Shown here one piece after another: positions 42,391 to 49,896 of a stretch of DNA of 64,000 nucleotides (position 1 is its first letter; the number at the start of each line of letters is the position of its first letter). Under the pieces are notes generated by a model, which was not told where the DNA came from, made no database searches, and saw only the letters and a list, made by a program, of their open reading frames with translations. The stretch spans positions 310,001 to 374,000 of the forward strand of contig NZ_CP061947.1 in assembly GCF_014838715.1 (NCBI RefSeq), given 5' to 3'. The translations under genes and the position numbers were made by a program. This DNA comes from Algoriphagus sp. Y33 (lineage in GTDB: Bacteria; Bacteroidota; Bacteroidia; Cytophagales; Cyclobacteriaceae).

Positions 42391-43272
42391 ATGAGTAAGA
42401 AAACAACCATAACCTTAAAACAAATTGAAAACCGGATATTCGGCATTCGTGGCGCACAGGTAATGATTGACCGTGATTTGGCGGAAATGTATGAGGTTGA
42501 AGTAAAGCGATTGAATGAGCAAGTGAAAAGAAACATTCACCGGTTTCCGGAATCCTTTCGTTTTCAGTTGACTAACACCGAGAAAAATGAACTTGTCGCA
42601 AATTGCGACCGGTTTGAAATGCTAAAACATTCTTCCAGCAACCCATACGCATTTACAGAACAAGGAGTGGCGATGCTTTCAGCTGTTTTGCGGAGTGATA
42701 CCGCCATAAAAGTAAGCATACAAATTATGAGTGCTTTTGTGGAGATGCGTAAACTCATAGCCAACCATAGTGGCTTATTGCAGCGAATGGAAGGTATTGA
42801 GCGCAAGCAACTGGAAACCGACAATAAGTTTGAGCAGGTATTTAAAGCACTGGAGAGCAAAAATACTATTCCCCGCCAGGGAGTGTTTTTTGATGGTCAA
42901 GTGTTTGATGCCTACGAATTAGTCTCCAGAATCATTCGTTCTGCTGTGCGAAGTATTACACTGATCGACAATTATTTGGATGAGTCCACCTTAGTGCATT
43001 TGAGCAAAAAGTCAGCATCGGTAAAAGTCCTTTTGTACTCCAAAAATATCTCGAAGCAGATGGGGTTGGATGTAAGGAGAGCAGATGAGCAATACGGCTA
43101 TTTTGAAATAAAACCCTTTGCCAAAAGCCATGACCGCTTTTTAATTATTGATAGTACCGAAGTATATCATTTGGGAGCTTCTCTAAAGGATTTGGGTAAA
43201 AAATGGTTTGCCTTTACCAGACTGGACAAAAGCTCAGTAGAAAGTATTTTAACGGCTTTGGAGAATGGGTAA
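42391..43272 (+). CDS. ORF6N domain protein
   Basis: 293 residues from the ATG at 42391; the upstream in-frame ATG at 42307 lies in the repeat. The N-terminal ORF6N domain is unmistakable: RIFGIRGAQVMIDRDLAEMY, EVEVKRLNEQVKRNIHRFPE, SFRFQLTNTEKNELVANCD, PYAFTEQGVAMLSAVLRSDT. This domain is a DNA-binding module of phage origin. The C-terminal half (GVFFDGQVFDAYELVSRIIR, SITLIDNYLDESTLVHLSKK, HDRFLIIDSTEVYHLGASLK) matches a PLD-like pattern with HDRFLIID, so the protein may bind or process nucleic acid. Common on Bacteroidota genomic islands. Confidence 0.88.
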   Translation: MSKKTTITLKQIENRIFGIRGAQVMIDRDLAEMYEVEVKRLNEQVKRNIHRFPESFRFQLTNTEKNELVANCDRFEMLKHSSSNPYAFTEQGVAMLSAVLRSDTAIKVSIQIMSAFVEMRKLIANHSGLLQRMEGIERKQLETDNKFEQVFKALESKNTIPRQGVFFDGQVFDAYELVSRIIRSAVRSITLIDNYLDESTLVHLSKKSASVKVLLYSKNISKQMGLDVRRADEQYGYFEIKPFAKSHDRFLIIDSTEVYHLGASLKDLGKKWFAFTRLDKSSVESILTALENG

Positions 43273-43384
43273 ATGCTGAACCGTGAGAATGTTGGGAAAA
43301 ACGTTTCGATTAGTGCCAGTAGTACGGTGCCAGTAAATAGGCCACCTTCTATCCCCAACTCCCGGAAACTCCCTGGCACAGCCT

Positions 43385-43618
43385 GAAATGTGGATAACTT
43401 TCTGTCTTTCAATCAAAATATACCCTGTACAGGAGGTACGAGCGTTAAAAATCTCTTCTGTGAAGAGATTTAGCAAAGTAGCCAGGCTGCGGGCTGGGAA
43501 ACTTCCGATTTTTCCCTTTTCTTGCAGTAACCTTTTAGTAGAGAACTACTACGCCAACTTTTATAGCATCCTTCTGGGCATAAACCCGGAAACCCACCTG
43601 TCACCCATTCTTAACTGG
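43385..43618 (+). repeat. Repeat R forming the 5' flank of the small zinc-ribbon gene
   Basis: Modules: AAAATATACCCTGTACAGGAG; hairpin AAATCTCTTC-TGT-GAAGAGATTT (43449-43471) between GAGCGTTAA and AGCAAAG; CCTTTTCTTGCAG; CGCCAACTTTTATAGCATCC; GGGCATAAACCCGGAAACCC. The R modules run directly into the start codon at 43619, so this gene appears to belong to the R unit. An open frame runs through the repeat from 43388, but it is repeat sequence, not protein. Confidence 0.8.
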
Positions 43619-44005
43619 ATGAAAAAGGTTTTATTAGGCTTCCTGTTCACAGCCTTCTTCCTACTTGCGGCTCAGCTTCAGGCGCAGACTGTCTATATCA
43701 CGAAGACAGGAGCGAGGTTCCACAAGGAATCCTGCCGCTACGCCAAAACAGGCTGGGCTTCGGATCTTGCCACCGCCAAAAAGAAAGGCTTGACTGCCTG
43801 CTTGGTATGTAAGCCTTCCAGTACAGAAACGAGAGAGGCCAAGCCAATCCCGCTAAGATCAGAACCAAAAAAGGTAGAGCCAAGCAAAGAAACTAAACCA
43901 ACCCAGACAGCTTCCTCTCAATGCAGAGCCACCACAAAGGCAGGAGCTAGATGTTCTCGGAAATCTGCTGCTGGAAATAGCTATTGCTGGCAGCATGAGG
44001 GGTAG
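43619..44005 (+). CDS. Secreted small protein with C-terminal zinc-ribbon-like motif (DUF5763-like)
   Basis: 128 residues with signal peptide (MKKVLLGFLFTAFFLLAAQ, cleavage after LQAQ). The N-terminal part has TVYITKTGARFHKESCRYAK and GLTACLVCKPS, a two-cysteine/His pattern seen in small Bacteroidota secreted proteins. After a low-complexity P/E/K/T linker comes CRATTKAGARCSRKSAAGNS and YCWQHEG, a C-x7-C-x9-C-x2-H zinc-ribbon-like motif. Decayed versions of this C-terminal motif occur inside R copies at 25.3, 35.1 and 47.4 kb, so this may be the intact gene of the R element. Start chosen for the signal peptide. Confidence 0.75.
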   Translation: MKKVLLGFLFTAFFLLAAQLQAQTVYITKTGARFHKESCRYAKTGWASDLATAKKKGLTACLVCKPSSTETREAKPIPLRSEPKKVEPSKETKPTQTASSQCRATTKAGARCSRKSAAGNSYCWQHEG

Positions 44006-44134
44006 AGAGAGATATAGTCATATACAATTAAGTAGAAGTAATAGGGTAGAACAGGGAAATTCATTTAATCTACCTAGCATTCAAGTTATTCCTGTTTGAA
44101 GTAGTCTGAAAAATGCATTAATAAATTAATCTTT

Positions 44135-45928
44135 ATGAGTTACGATTATTCAAGTCTTCACGAAATTGACGAGTCTACAGAGTATACAAGAAGCTATGAT
44201 ACTAGATACATAGCAGAGATTAAGCATTTAGGCTTGGGGACATACAGGGTTTTAAAGGATCTTGATAGTTACATCCTGGACAAAAAGATTGAAGCTCAAT
44301 TTTTTAAGTGGGATGAACAGTGGAATAAAGTAGAGCTCAGAAATAAAGCAAATTCCGAAAAGGAAAATAATTTAAGTACAGCTGAGGAAAAAAGTTTAGA
44401 GGCTAAAACGCTGCAAGATGCTGTCTCAAACCTTCTTCATCATACACTGGATATTGATGATACTGTAGACTGGGAGAGTTTGAAGGATTTCAGAAAATTC
44501 AAAATACCTAATCCCATAAATGGATTAACCAGTGAATTGAAAAAGCATAAGGAACCAACCCCTCCCGTTTTTAGAGAAAAAAGTGCTCAGCCGCAAAGTT
44601 CTTATTTTAGTCCAAAGTTATCCTTCATTGATAAAGTCATTCCGTCATTTAGAAAAAAGAAGGAAGATAAAGCAAATCAGGAATTTGAAATGGCGTTGGA
44701 ATCATGGAAGAAAAGCGTACAGGAGACGGAAGCTTATAATGTTTCCTTGCAATCCGAATTCGAAAGAAAACTTTTAGCTGTTGAAGATGGAAAAGACAAG
44801 GTAAGGTCTCATTTCAAAGAATTGGAAAAAGAATGGCTATTGCAGCAAGAGGAGCATTATGCTAATCAAAAAGAGCATAATGATAATATAGACATTTTAA
44901 AAGGAAGGTATTTCTCTTGTGATCCAAGGTCAGTTATTGAGTATTGTGAAATGGTACTGAATAACTCAGAATATCCAGATAGTTTTCCGAAGGATTTTGA
45001 CATTGACTACAACCCCGAAACAAGAATCCTGTTGGTAGAATATGTTTTACCGTCGCCATCTCAAATTCCAACTTTGCTAGATGTCAAATACATAGCTACC
45101 AGAAAGGAGCTAAAGGAATCTCATTTGTCAGAGGCACAAGTTGCACGAATTTATGACGAGTCGATTTACAAAATTACCTTGAGGACAATACATGAGCTTT
45201 TTGAAGCGGATCAGGCCGATGCTTTGGATGCGATAATATTTAATGGTTGGGTTGAAGCAATCAATAAAGCCACAGGGAAATTAGTGAATAACTGTATAGT
45301 TTCCATTCAAGCTGGGAAACCAGAGTTTATGGAGATAAATCTTGCACATGTAGATCCCAAAACTTGCTTTAAAAATCTAAAAGGAATAGGAAGCAGTAAA
45401 TTAAGTGGTATAGTAGCAGTTCAACCCATCGCTCAGATCAATAAAGAAGATAAGAGGTTTGTTTCTTCATATGATGTTGCAGACAGGATTAATGAAGGAA
45501 ATAATTTGGCTTCCATGGATTGGGAAGATTTTGAACACCTTCTACGGGAAATATTTGGGAAAGAATTCAATTCAAATGGGGGAGAGGTAAAGGTAACTCA
45601 AGCAAGTCGAGATGGTGGAGTTGATGCTATTGCTTTTGATCCTGATCCCATAAGAGGTGGTAAAATTGTAATCCAAGCTAAAAGGTACACCAATACAGTG
45701 GGGGTGGCAGCAGTGAGGGATTTATACGGGACTGTACTGAATGAAGGGGCTACTAAAGGTATTTTGGTTACCACAGCCGATTATGGGCCGGACGCTTATG
45801 AATTTGCTTCTAATAAACCAATTACTCTAATGAATGGATCAAACTTACTTTACTTACTTGAAAAACATGGGCACAAAGCAAGGATTGATTTAGCTGAAGC
45901 AAAAAGGATTCAGAAGGGGCTTAATTAA
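44135..45928 (+). CDS. Mrr-like restriction endonuclease with long coiled-coil N-terminus
   Basis: 597 residues. The first 270 residues are charged helices with likely coiled coil (KWDEQWNKVELRNKANSEKE, KEWLLQQEEHYANQKEHNDN). A middle domain (about 290-430) is unrecognised. The C-terminal Mrr_cat domain has MDWEDFEHLLREIFGKEF, TQASRDGGVDAIAFDPDP (Asp497) and KIVIQAKRYTNTVGVAAVRD (Gln514, Lys516), the D...QxK variant of PD-(D/E)xK. Mrr-type enzymes cut modified DNA or DNA of certain methylation states (type IV). It stands alone between R copies. Probably an antiphage gene. Confidence 0.87.
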   Translation: MSYDYSSLHEIDESTEYTRSYDTRYIAEIKHLGLGTYRVLKDLDSYILDKKIEAQFFKWDEQWNKVELRNKANSEKENNLSTAEEKSLEAKTLQDAVSNLLHHTLDIDDTVDWESLKDFRKFKIPNPINGLTSELKKHKEPTPPVFREKSAQPQSSYFSPKLSFIDKVIPSFRKKKEDKANQEFEMALESWKKSVQETEAYNVSLQSEFERKLLAVEDGKDKVRSHFKELEKEWLLQQEEHYANQKEHNDNIDILKGRYFSCDPRSVIEYCEMVLNNSEYPDSFPKDFDIDYNPETRILLVEYVLPSPSQIPTLLDVKYIATRKELKESHLSEAQVARIYDESIYKITLRTIHELFEADQADALDAIIFNGWVEAINKATGKLVNNCIVSIQAGKPEFMEINLAHVDPKTCFKNLKGIGSSKLSGIVAVQPIAQINKEDKRFVSSYDVADRINEGNNLASMDWEDFEHLLREIFGKEFNSNGGEVKVTQASRDGGVDAIAFDPDPIRGGKIVIQAKRYTNTVGVAAVRDLYGTVLNEGATKGILVTTADYGPDAYEFASNKPITLMNGSNLLYLLEKHGHKARIDLAEAKRIQKGLN

Positions 45929-45964
45929 AGATTTGGATTCACTGATGTTTTCAAGGAAATCATG

Positions 45965-46055
45965 CCGATTGTAAATTAGCCTTGGGCCAGCTTGTAGGGC
46001 AGGCAAATTCCACCCAGTCAGCACGAGTATTTTGACTACACCGAGAGGGGGGGTA
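45965..46055 (+). repeat. Repeat R, 3' end fragment
   Basis: GGCCAGCTTGTAGGGCAGGC, AAATTCCACCCAGTCAGCAC, GAGTATTTTGACTACACC and GAGAGGGGGGG. It corresponds to the last module of the 14.7-kb copy. It sits between the Mrr-like gene and the NUDIX gene. Confidence 0.7.
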
Positions 46056-46128
46056 AAATTGAATTTTTGTAACGAACCCATTATTATATCATACTATTTA
46101 ATACAGGTTAAAAATCATAAAATTTATT

Positions 46129-47289
46129 ATGAAAGAGCATTTAGAAGGCGTTAGATGCGTAATCTACAAAAATGAAAAGTATTTACTTGCGCAACATAGT
46201 AAACCGTTGCCAGAAAACTACGGGAAATGGTCTCTCCTAGGTGGCTTAATTCAACCTGAAGATGCTTCTTTAGAAGCCGCATTGCTACGTGAAATTTATG
46301 AAGAGACTAAGACAGAGCTAATTGATTTAATTTTCATAGGAGACAGAATTTACAGGAATAGGCGGTATCGCATATTCGCAGCAAAACCCAAGAATGATAT
46401 AACTTGGTATGATACAAACGAAATCTCGCAGATTAAGTGGTTTACATTTACGGAAATTTTAAAGCTTAGGGATGATAATCTTTTGCACACAGGATTTGAA
46501 TTTAATTGTGTTAGTGAGCTTATAACACGACGAGAATACATGAGGAAAGACTCTGCAGCGCTTGACCCTCTACATCAGGTCCAAAGGTATTCTCGCCTGC
46601 AAGAAACATATAGTAATCTCATCCAATTAATAACTAACGAAGCTATAATTACTCTTAATAGAACAAATAATTTTCTATTATTTAGTAGTGTCTTTTTTGC
46701 AGGATACGGCCTATTATTTCAACAAAATGCCAAGAGTGAGCTTGCTCAGGTAAGCATAATCCTAAGTGTATTATCTGTAATTGGCATAGCCATGTGTTTT
46801 CTCCACTCAGTATCTATTGCAAGGTCAAAAGAGGTAGCCAATTTCTGGAGAAGTAGCATTGGACTTATTGAGGACGACATCGATTTTTGGCATCCGATAA
46901 AATCAAGATTTGATAACGACCTTGATATTTTTAAAGCTCGGAAACGTTATCTTGACGGCATAGAGACAAGGCAGCACCTTTCCCCATTGAGAAATAGAAA
47001 CAGTCCTCTCCCAAAAATTGCTAAATGGCTTCTCACCGCTATGCCTAGTTCTGATAAGATATTTATTTTCTGGATACCAGGATTTATGCTAGTTCTGTGG
47101 GTGTTGTGTTTGGCTCTTGGTCTTCGACAATTAGTATCCACCTCTCCAAGTACATCTTTAACCAGTCCTATACCAGCTATAGTTTTGGATCAAAAAGAAA
47201 CTGATAATATGAGCGAATTAAAAGAATTAAAAGCGACCGTAGCTTTCTTCAAATCCAGTAATGGTATGAGCCAACTTCTTACTCTTTAG
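46129..47289 (+). CDS. NUDIX hydrolase domain fused to a membrane domain
   Basis: 386 residues. Residues 1-140 form a NUDIX domain: GVRCVIYKNEKYLLAQHSKP, GKWSLLGGLIQPEDASLEAA, then LLREIYEETKTEL. The REx2EE core of the Nudix box is kept, but the spacing before it is irregular and the usual Gly after EEx is Lys, so activity is uncertain. A helical segment follows, then two transmembrane helices (FLLFSSVFFAGYGLLF, SIILSVLSVIGIAMCFLHSV), a cytoplasmic stretch and another hydrophobic pair near 310-335. The last residues (GMSQLLTL) are encoded by an R module, so the original C-terminus was cut. NUDIX-membrane fusions suggest nucleotide-linked signalling in defence. Confidence 0.75.
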   Translation: MKEHLEGVRCVIYKNEKYLLAQHSKPLPENYGKWSLLGGLIQPEDASLEAALLREIYEETKTELIDLIFIGDRIYRNRRYRIFAAKPKNDITWYDTNEISQIKWFTFTEILKLRDDNLLHTGFEFNCVSELITRREYMRKDSAALDPLHQVQRYSRLQETYSNLIQLITNEAIITLNRTNNFLLFSSVFFAGYGLLFQQNAKSELAQVSIILSVLSVIGIAMCFLHSVSIARSKEVANFWRSSIGLIEDDIDFWHPIKSRFDNDLDIFKARKRYLDGIETRQHLSPLRNRNSPLPKIAKWLLTAMPSSDKIFIFWIPGFMLVLWVLCLALGLRQLVSTSPSTSLTSPIPAIVLDQKETDNMSELKELKATVAFFKSSNGMSQLLTL

Positions 47290-47429
47290 CCCATTTGGGG
47301 CAGAGCCGATCGCCTCCTCTTCAAGAAGAGCCCGTCCCGATGAGCACAGCGATATCGGGACGGATGGGAGGAGGTACTTCCAGATGCTCAAGGAAATCTG
47401 CTGTCGGATGTAGTTATTGCTGGCAGCAT
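47270..47429 (+). repeat. Repeat R fragment with the best-preserved zinc-ribbon relic
   Basis: CAACTTCTTACTCTTTAGCC, GGGGCAGAGCCGATCGCC, the CCTCCTCTTCAAGAAGAG block with a CCCGATGAG/ATATCGGGAC insert, then a stretch (about 47388-47435) translating CSRKSAVGCSYCWQHG without a stop. This is the C-terminal motif of the 43619 protein. Its 5' end supplies the stop codon of the NUDIX gene. Confidence 0.75.
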
Positions 47430-47608
47430 GGGAATTAAGTTGGATCACGTAGAAAAAAGGTCAAAAGATAGTAAACCGTAAAAAGCGATAGTAAATATAT
47501 TTAAGCGGCTAATGTCGGATACCCTCAAAATAAAAGAATAGAGACAGGTTTAATAAAATATTATCTTTAAGGATATTGAGGAAATAACCGCAATTGCTGT
47601 TATAACAT
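47430..47608 (+). repeat. Repeat C, copy 3
   Basis: From GGAATTAAGTTGGATCACGT to AACCGCAATTGCTGTTATAACATG, close to copies at 29082 and 35142. It ends 22 bp before the start of the nuclease operon at 47631 and may supply its promoter. Confidence 0.8.
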
Positions 47609-47630
47609 GTTACCCAACATTTAAGAACGA

Positions 47631-49004
47631 ATGAGCATAATACGACCAAGATTGACAGATTATCACAATATTCCTTTGACACAAGAGGATGTCAATTTTG
47701 CTATTCCATTCATTGACGAAGATATACCTCTATATGTTGACCCATTCTTGCTTTGGAAATCACCATCAATGCAAGACAACTCTTTACATCTTTTAATTAC
47801 AAATAGCTTTAATCATTTGGGATATTTGTTTACTAGTGGGAGAGAAAAAGAAGCCTTAGAATTACTAATAAGGGCATCTGAATGTAACGAAGTTGGACTT
47901 GGAAATTCAAAAAGCAAAACAGGTAAAAAAATTGGTGAGAAGTTGGCAACAAATGTATTAAGCCCTTTTACTTTAATTCCTGAATTGAAGAAAAGTGGAT
48001 TTACTCATTTTGAAGAAATTCAGCTTTTGATTGACAACTTTTCAAAAGACAGGGTTAGTGATATTGCTTGTAATTTTATTCAGTCATTCTTAATTGACTT
48101 TACTATTGAACAATCTGAAAAATTCGGGATACCAATAGAAAAGGTCACACTTCAAAATGTTTATAGTCCCAAATCTTTTAAGTTCAGTGAGGAGGTCACT
48201 CACTTACCTGTAAACCCTGAAACCAAATCACCAATTCTATTTGTGCCTAAGCGATGGTTGAAATACGTTCCTTGGATAAACACAGATGATTATTTTACTA
48301 ACTACTACATCAAAAATATTCATAATCCTAATGAAGAATTTCCTGAAAGGGTTAAACTTTTAGATTTCAATCGGCATAATTATGACATTGTCAAAGCCTA
48401 TACAGCAATAAAGGAAAAAACTATTGAAAATTGTAAAAACGACCCATTATTTAATCAGATACCAATAACTTCTGCTAAAAGGAAAATATCCACCATTACA
48501 AAACTACCTACCGGGAAAACAGATAATGCTGATAGAAAGTATGAAGATAATGTTTGCCTATTAATGGCATCTTTATTATACCCTCATTTAGATTTTGCAA
48601 AGGAGCAGAGCAGAACAGATTCAGGTGTGCAAATAAGAGATATGATATTTTATAACAATCAGACAAGTGACTTTCTTAAAGAAATTTATGAAACGTATGA
48701 TTGCAAGCAAATTGTTATGGAATTGAAGAATGTGAAAGAAGTAAAGCAAGAGCATATTTTACAGTTGAACAGATACCTTAAGGAGCAGTTTGGAAGATTT
48801 GGAGTGATTATAACTAGAAATCCACCTCCAACTAAAGTGACAAAAAACATAATAGATTTATGGTCTGCTCATAGAAAGTGTATTCTTGTACTCGATGATT
48901 CTGATTTGAAAATGATGACAACAGTTTTTGAGAGTAAGCAAAGAAATCCTATTGAAGTAATTAAAAAGAAATATATAGAATTTACGAGGGCTTGTCCTTC
49001 TTAA
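47631..49004 (+). CDS. Unrecognised protein with C-terminal PD-(D/E)xK nuclease-like domain
   Basis: 457 residues. The N-terminal two thirds (YHNIPLTQEDVNFAIPFIDE, DIPLYVDPFLLWKSPSM, LFVPKRWLKYVPWINTDDYF) match nothing I can name with certainty. The C-terminal part looks like a PD-(D/E)xK core: SGVQIRDMIFYNN with Asp337, then QIVMELKNVKEVKQEHILQL with Glu364 and Lys366, and a following RFGVIITRNPPPTK strand. The spacing of about 26 residues between D and ExK is typical. It is the first gene of a tight three-gene unit with two small paralogous proteins (1-bp gap, then 1-bp overlap), preceded by repeat C. Inferred to be the effector of a defence system. Confidence 0.65.
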   Translation: MSIIRPRLTDYHNIPLTQEDVNFAIPFIDEDIPLYVDPFLLWKSPSMQDNSLHLLITNSFNHLGYLFTSGREKEALELLIRASECNEVGLGNSKSKTGKKIGEKLATNVLSPFTLIPELKKSGFTHFEEIQLLIDNFSKDRVSDIACNFIQSFLIDFTIEQSEKFGIPIEKVTLQNVYSPKSFKFSEEVTHLPVNPETKSPILFVPKRWLKYVPWINTDDYFTNYYIKNIHNPNEEFPERVKLLDFNRHNYDIVKAYTAIKEKTIENCKNDPLFNQIPITSAKRKISTITKLPTGKTDNADRKYEDNVCLLMASLLYPHLDFAKEQSRTDSGVQIRDMIFYNNQTSDFLKEIYETYDCKQIVMELKNVKEVKQEHILQLNRYLKEQFGRFGVIITRNPPPTKVTKNIIDLWSAHRKCILVLDDSDLKMMTTVFESKQRNPIEVIKKKYIEFTRACPS

Positions 49005-49005
49005 A

Positions 49006-49407
49006 ATGGAGAATATGAAGGATGAAGAGATTGATGTTTTCGAAAAAACAATTAGCCAACTTGAAAGTCTGCATTTTGAGATTTCTATATTATCGAAGAA
49101 ATCACAAAATGATGCACTCAATACATTCAAACTCAAACTTGTAAATCAAGTTTTAATACAGTCAAATAGAGTGCTCGGAAAAGATTATAAACCTTTTTCT
49201 GATTTCGAAAATTTTGATGAGAATGATCTGCCTTCTAATAGTGACGTAGCACTGGTGTTATCACAATACCTTAATTGCATGGAGAGTTTTCGCGAGAAAA
49301 ATATCTTTTCAAAAGTTGACTATTCCCACGGGAGAATTGATAAAACTTATTGGTACTGGAATGACACCAAAAGAGAAACATATCCACCTAAAAATATTAA
49401 AAAATAA
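49006..49407 (+). CDS. Small helical protein, paralog 1 of the nuclease operon
   Basis: 133 residues, no signal peptide. Two predicted helices (EIDVFEKTISQLESLHFEIS, NDALNTFKLKLVNQVLIQSN) are followed by PFSDFENFDENDLPSNSDVA, a helix with VLSQYLNCMESFREKN and an aromatic C-terminus (TYWYWNDTKRETYPPK). The middle part aligns with the next gene product (SKKSQNDALNTFK / SKKKPDDALNAFK; ENDLPSNSDVALVLSQ / DETLPTNSDAILIIGQ), so the two arose by duplication. It starts 1 bp after the nuclease stop. Function unknown; perhaps a specificity or inhibitor subunit. Confidence 0.7.
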   Translation: MENMKDEEIDVFEKTISQLESLHFEISILSKKSQNDALNTFKLKLVNQVLIQSNRVLGKDYKPFSDFENFDENDLPSNSDVALVLSQYLNCMESFREKNIFSKVDYSHGRIDKTYWYWNDTKRETYPPKNIKK

Positions 49408-49772
49408 TGGCTAAAAAAGAATCTTTACCAACTGACAAACAAGTTGTTAATTTTGAAATGCTTAATGAACTAGCAGATTCAATTTATACGGAAATGAAAG
49501 AATTTTCCAAGAAGAAACCTGATGATGCACTAAACGCATTTAAGGTAAAAAATGTTAATAGAGTACTTACTCAGTTAAAAGAATTTTTAAAAGATGAGCC
49601 AACAGTAAACTTTTTAGACTTACTTGATGATGAAACGCTTCCAACAAATAGTGATGCTATTTTGATAATAGGACAGTTTAAAGCATCAATGGATAATTAT
49701 AGAAACAAATATACTAACACATACCGTAGGTGGAAAACTGTTGAAAACCCTGAAGGTCATTCACGAGATTAA
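49407..49772 (+). CDS. Small helical protein, paralog 2 of the nuclease operon
   Basis: 121 residues. It shares with the preceding gene the blocks DALNAFKVKNVNRVLTQLKE and DDETLPTNSDAILIIGQFKA, with the rest diverged; the C-terminus (NKYTNTYRRWKTVENPEGHS) is basic. The start overlaps the stop of paralog 1 by one base (TAATG), a sign of strict co-translation. Two diverged copies side by side suggest a heterodimer or that one protects and one senses. No known family recognised. Downstream, 49773-49896 has AATCGCCAACTTC and AAATGTTATGC, possibly another palindromic gene border. Confidence 0.7.
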   Translation: MAKKESLPTDKQVVNFEMLNELADSIYTEMKEFSKKKPDDALNAFKVKNVNRVLTQLKEFLKDEPTVNFLDLLDDETLPTNSDAILIIGQFKASMDNYRNKYTNTYRRWKTVENPEGHSRD

Positions 49773-49896
49773 AAAATTTGAATTAAATGAAGCTTTCAAC
49801 TTCGTATCAAGTTTTGTGCTGGCAGACAGTTTTCGTCTCCGTAATCGCCAACTTCTTATAGCCGCCAAATGTTATGCACAATGATAAAACAACTAT

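Noticed and set aside
43388..43618. N-terminal extension of the zinc-ribbon gene
   Set aside because: The extension is made of R repeat modules; a signal peptide begins at 43619.
14685..47429. CRISPR array as explanation of the regularly recurring repeats
   Set aside because: Repeats are hundreds of bases long, spaced by kilobases with genes between, and no Cas gene is present.
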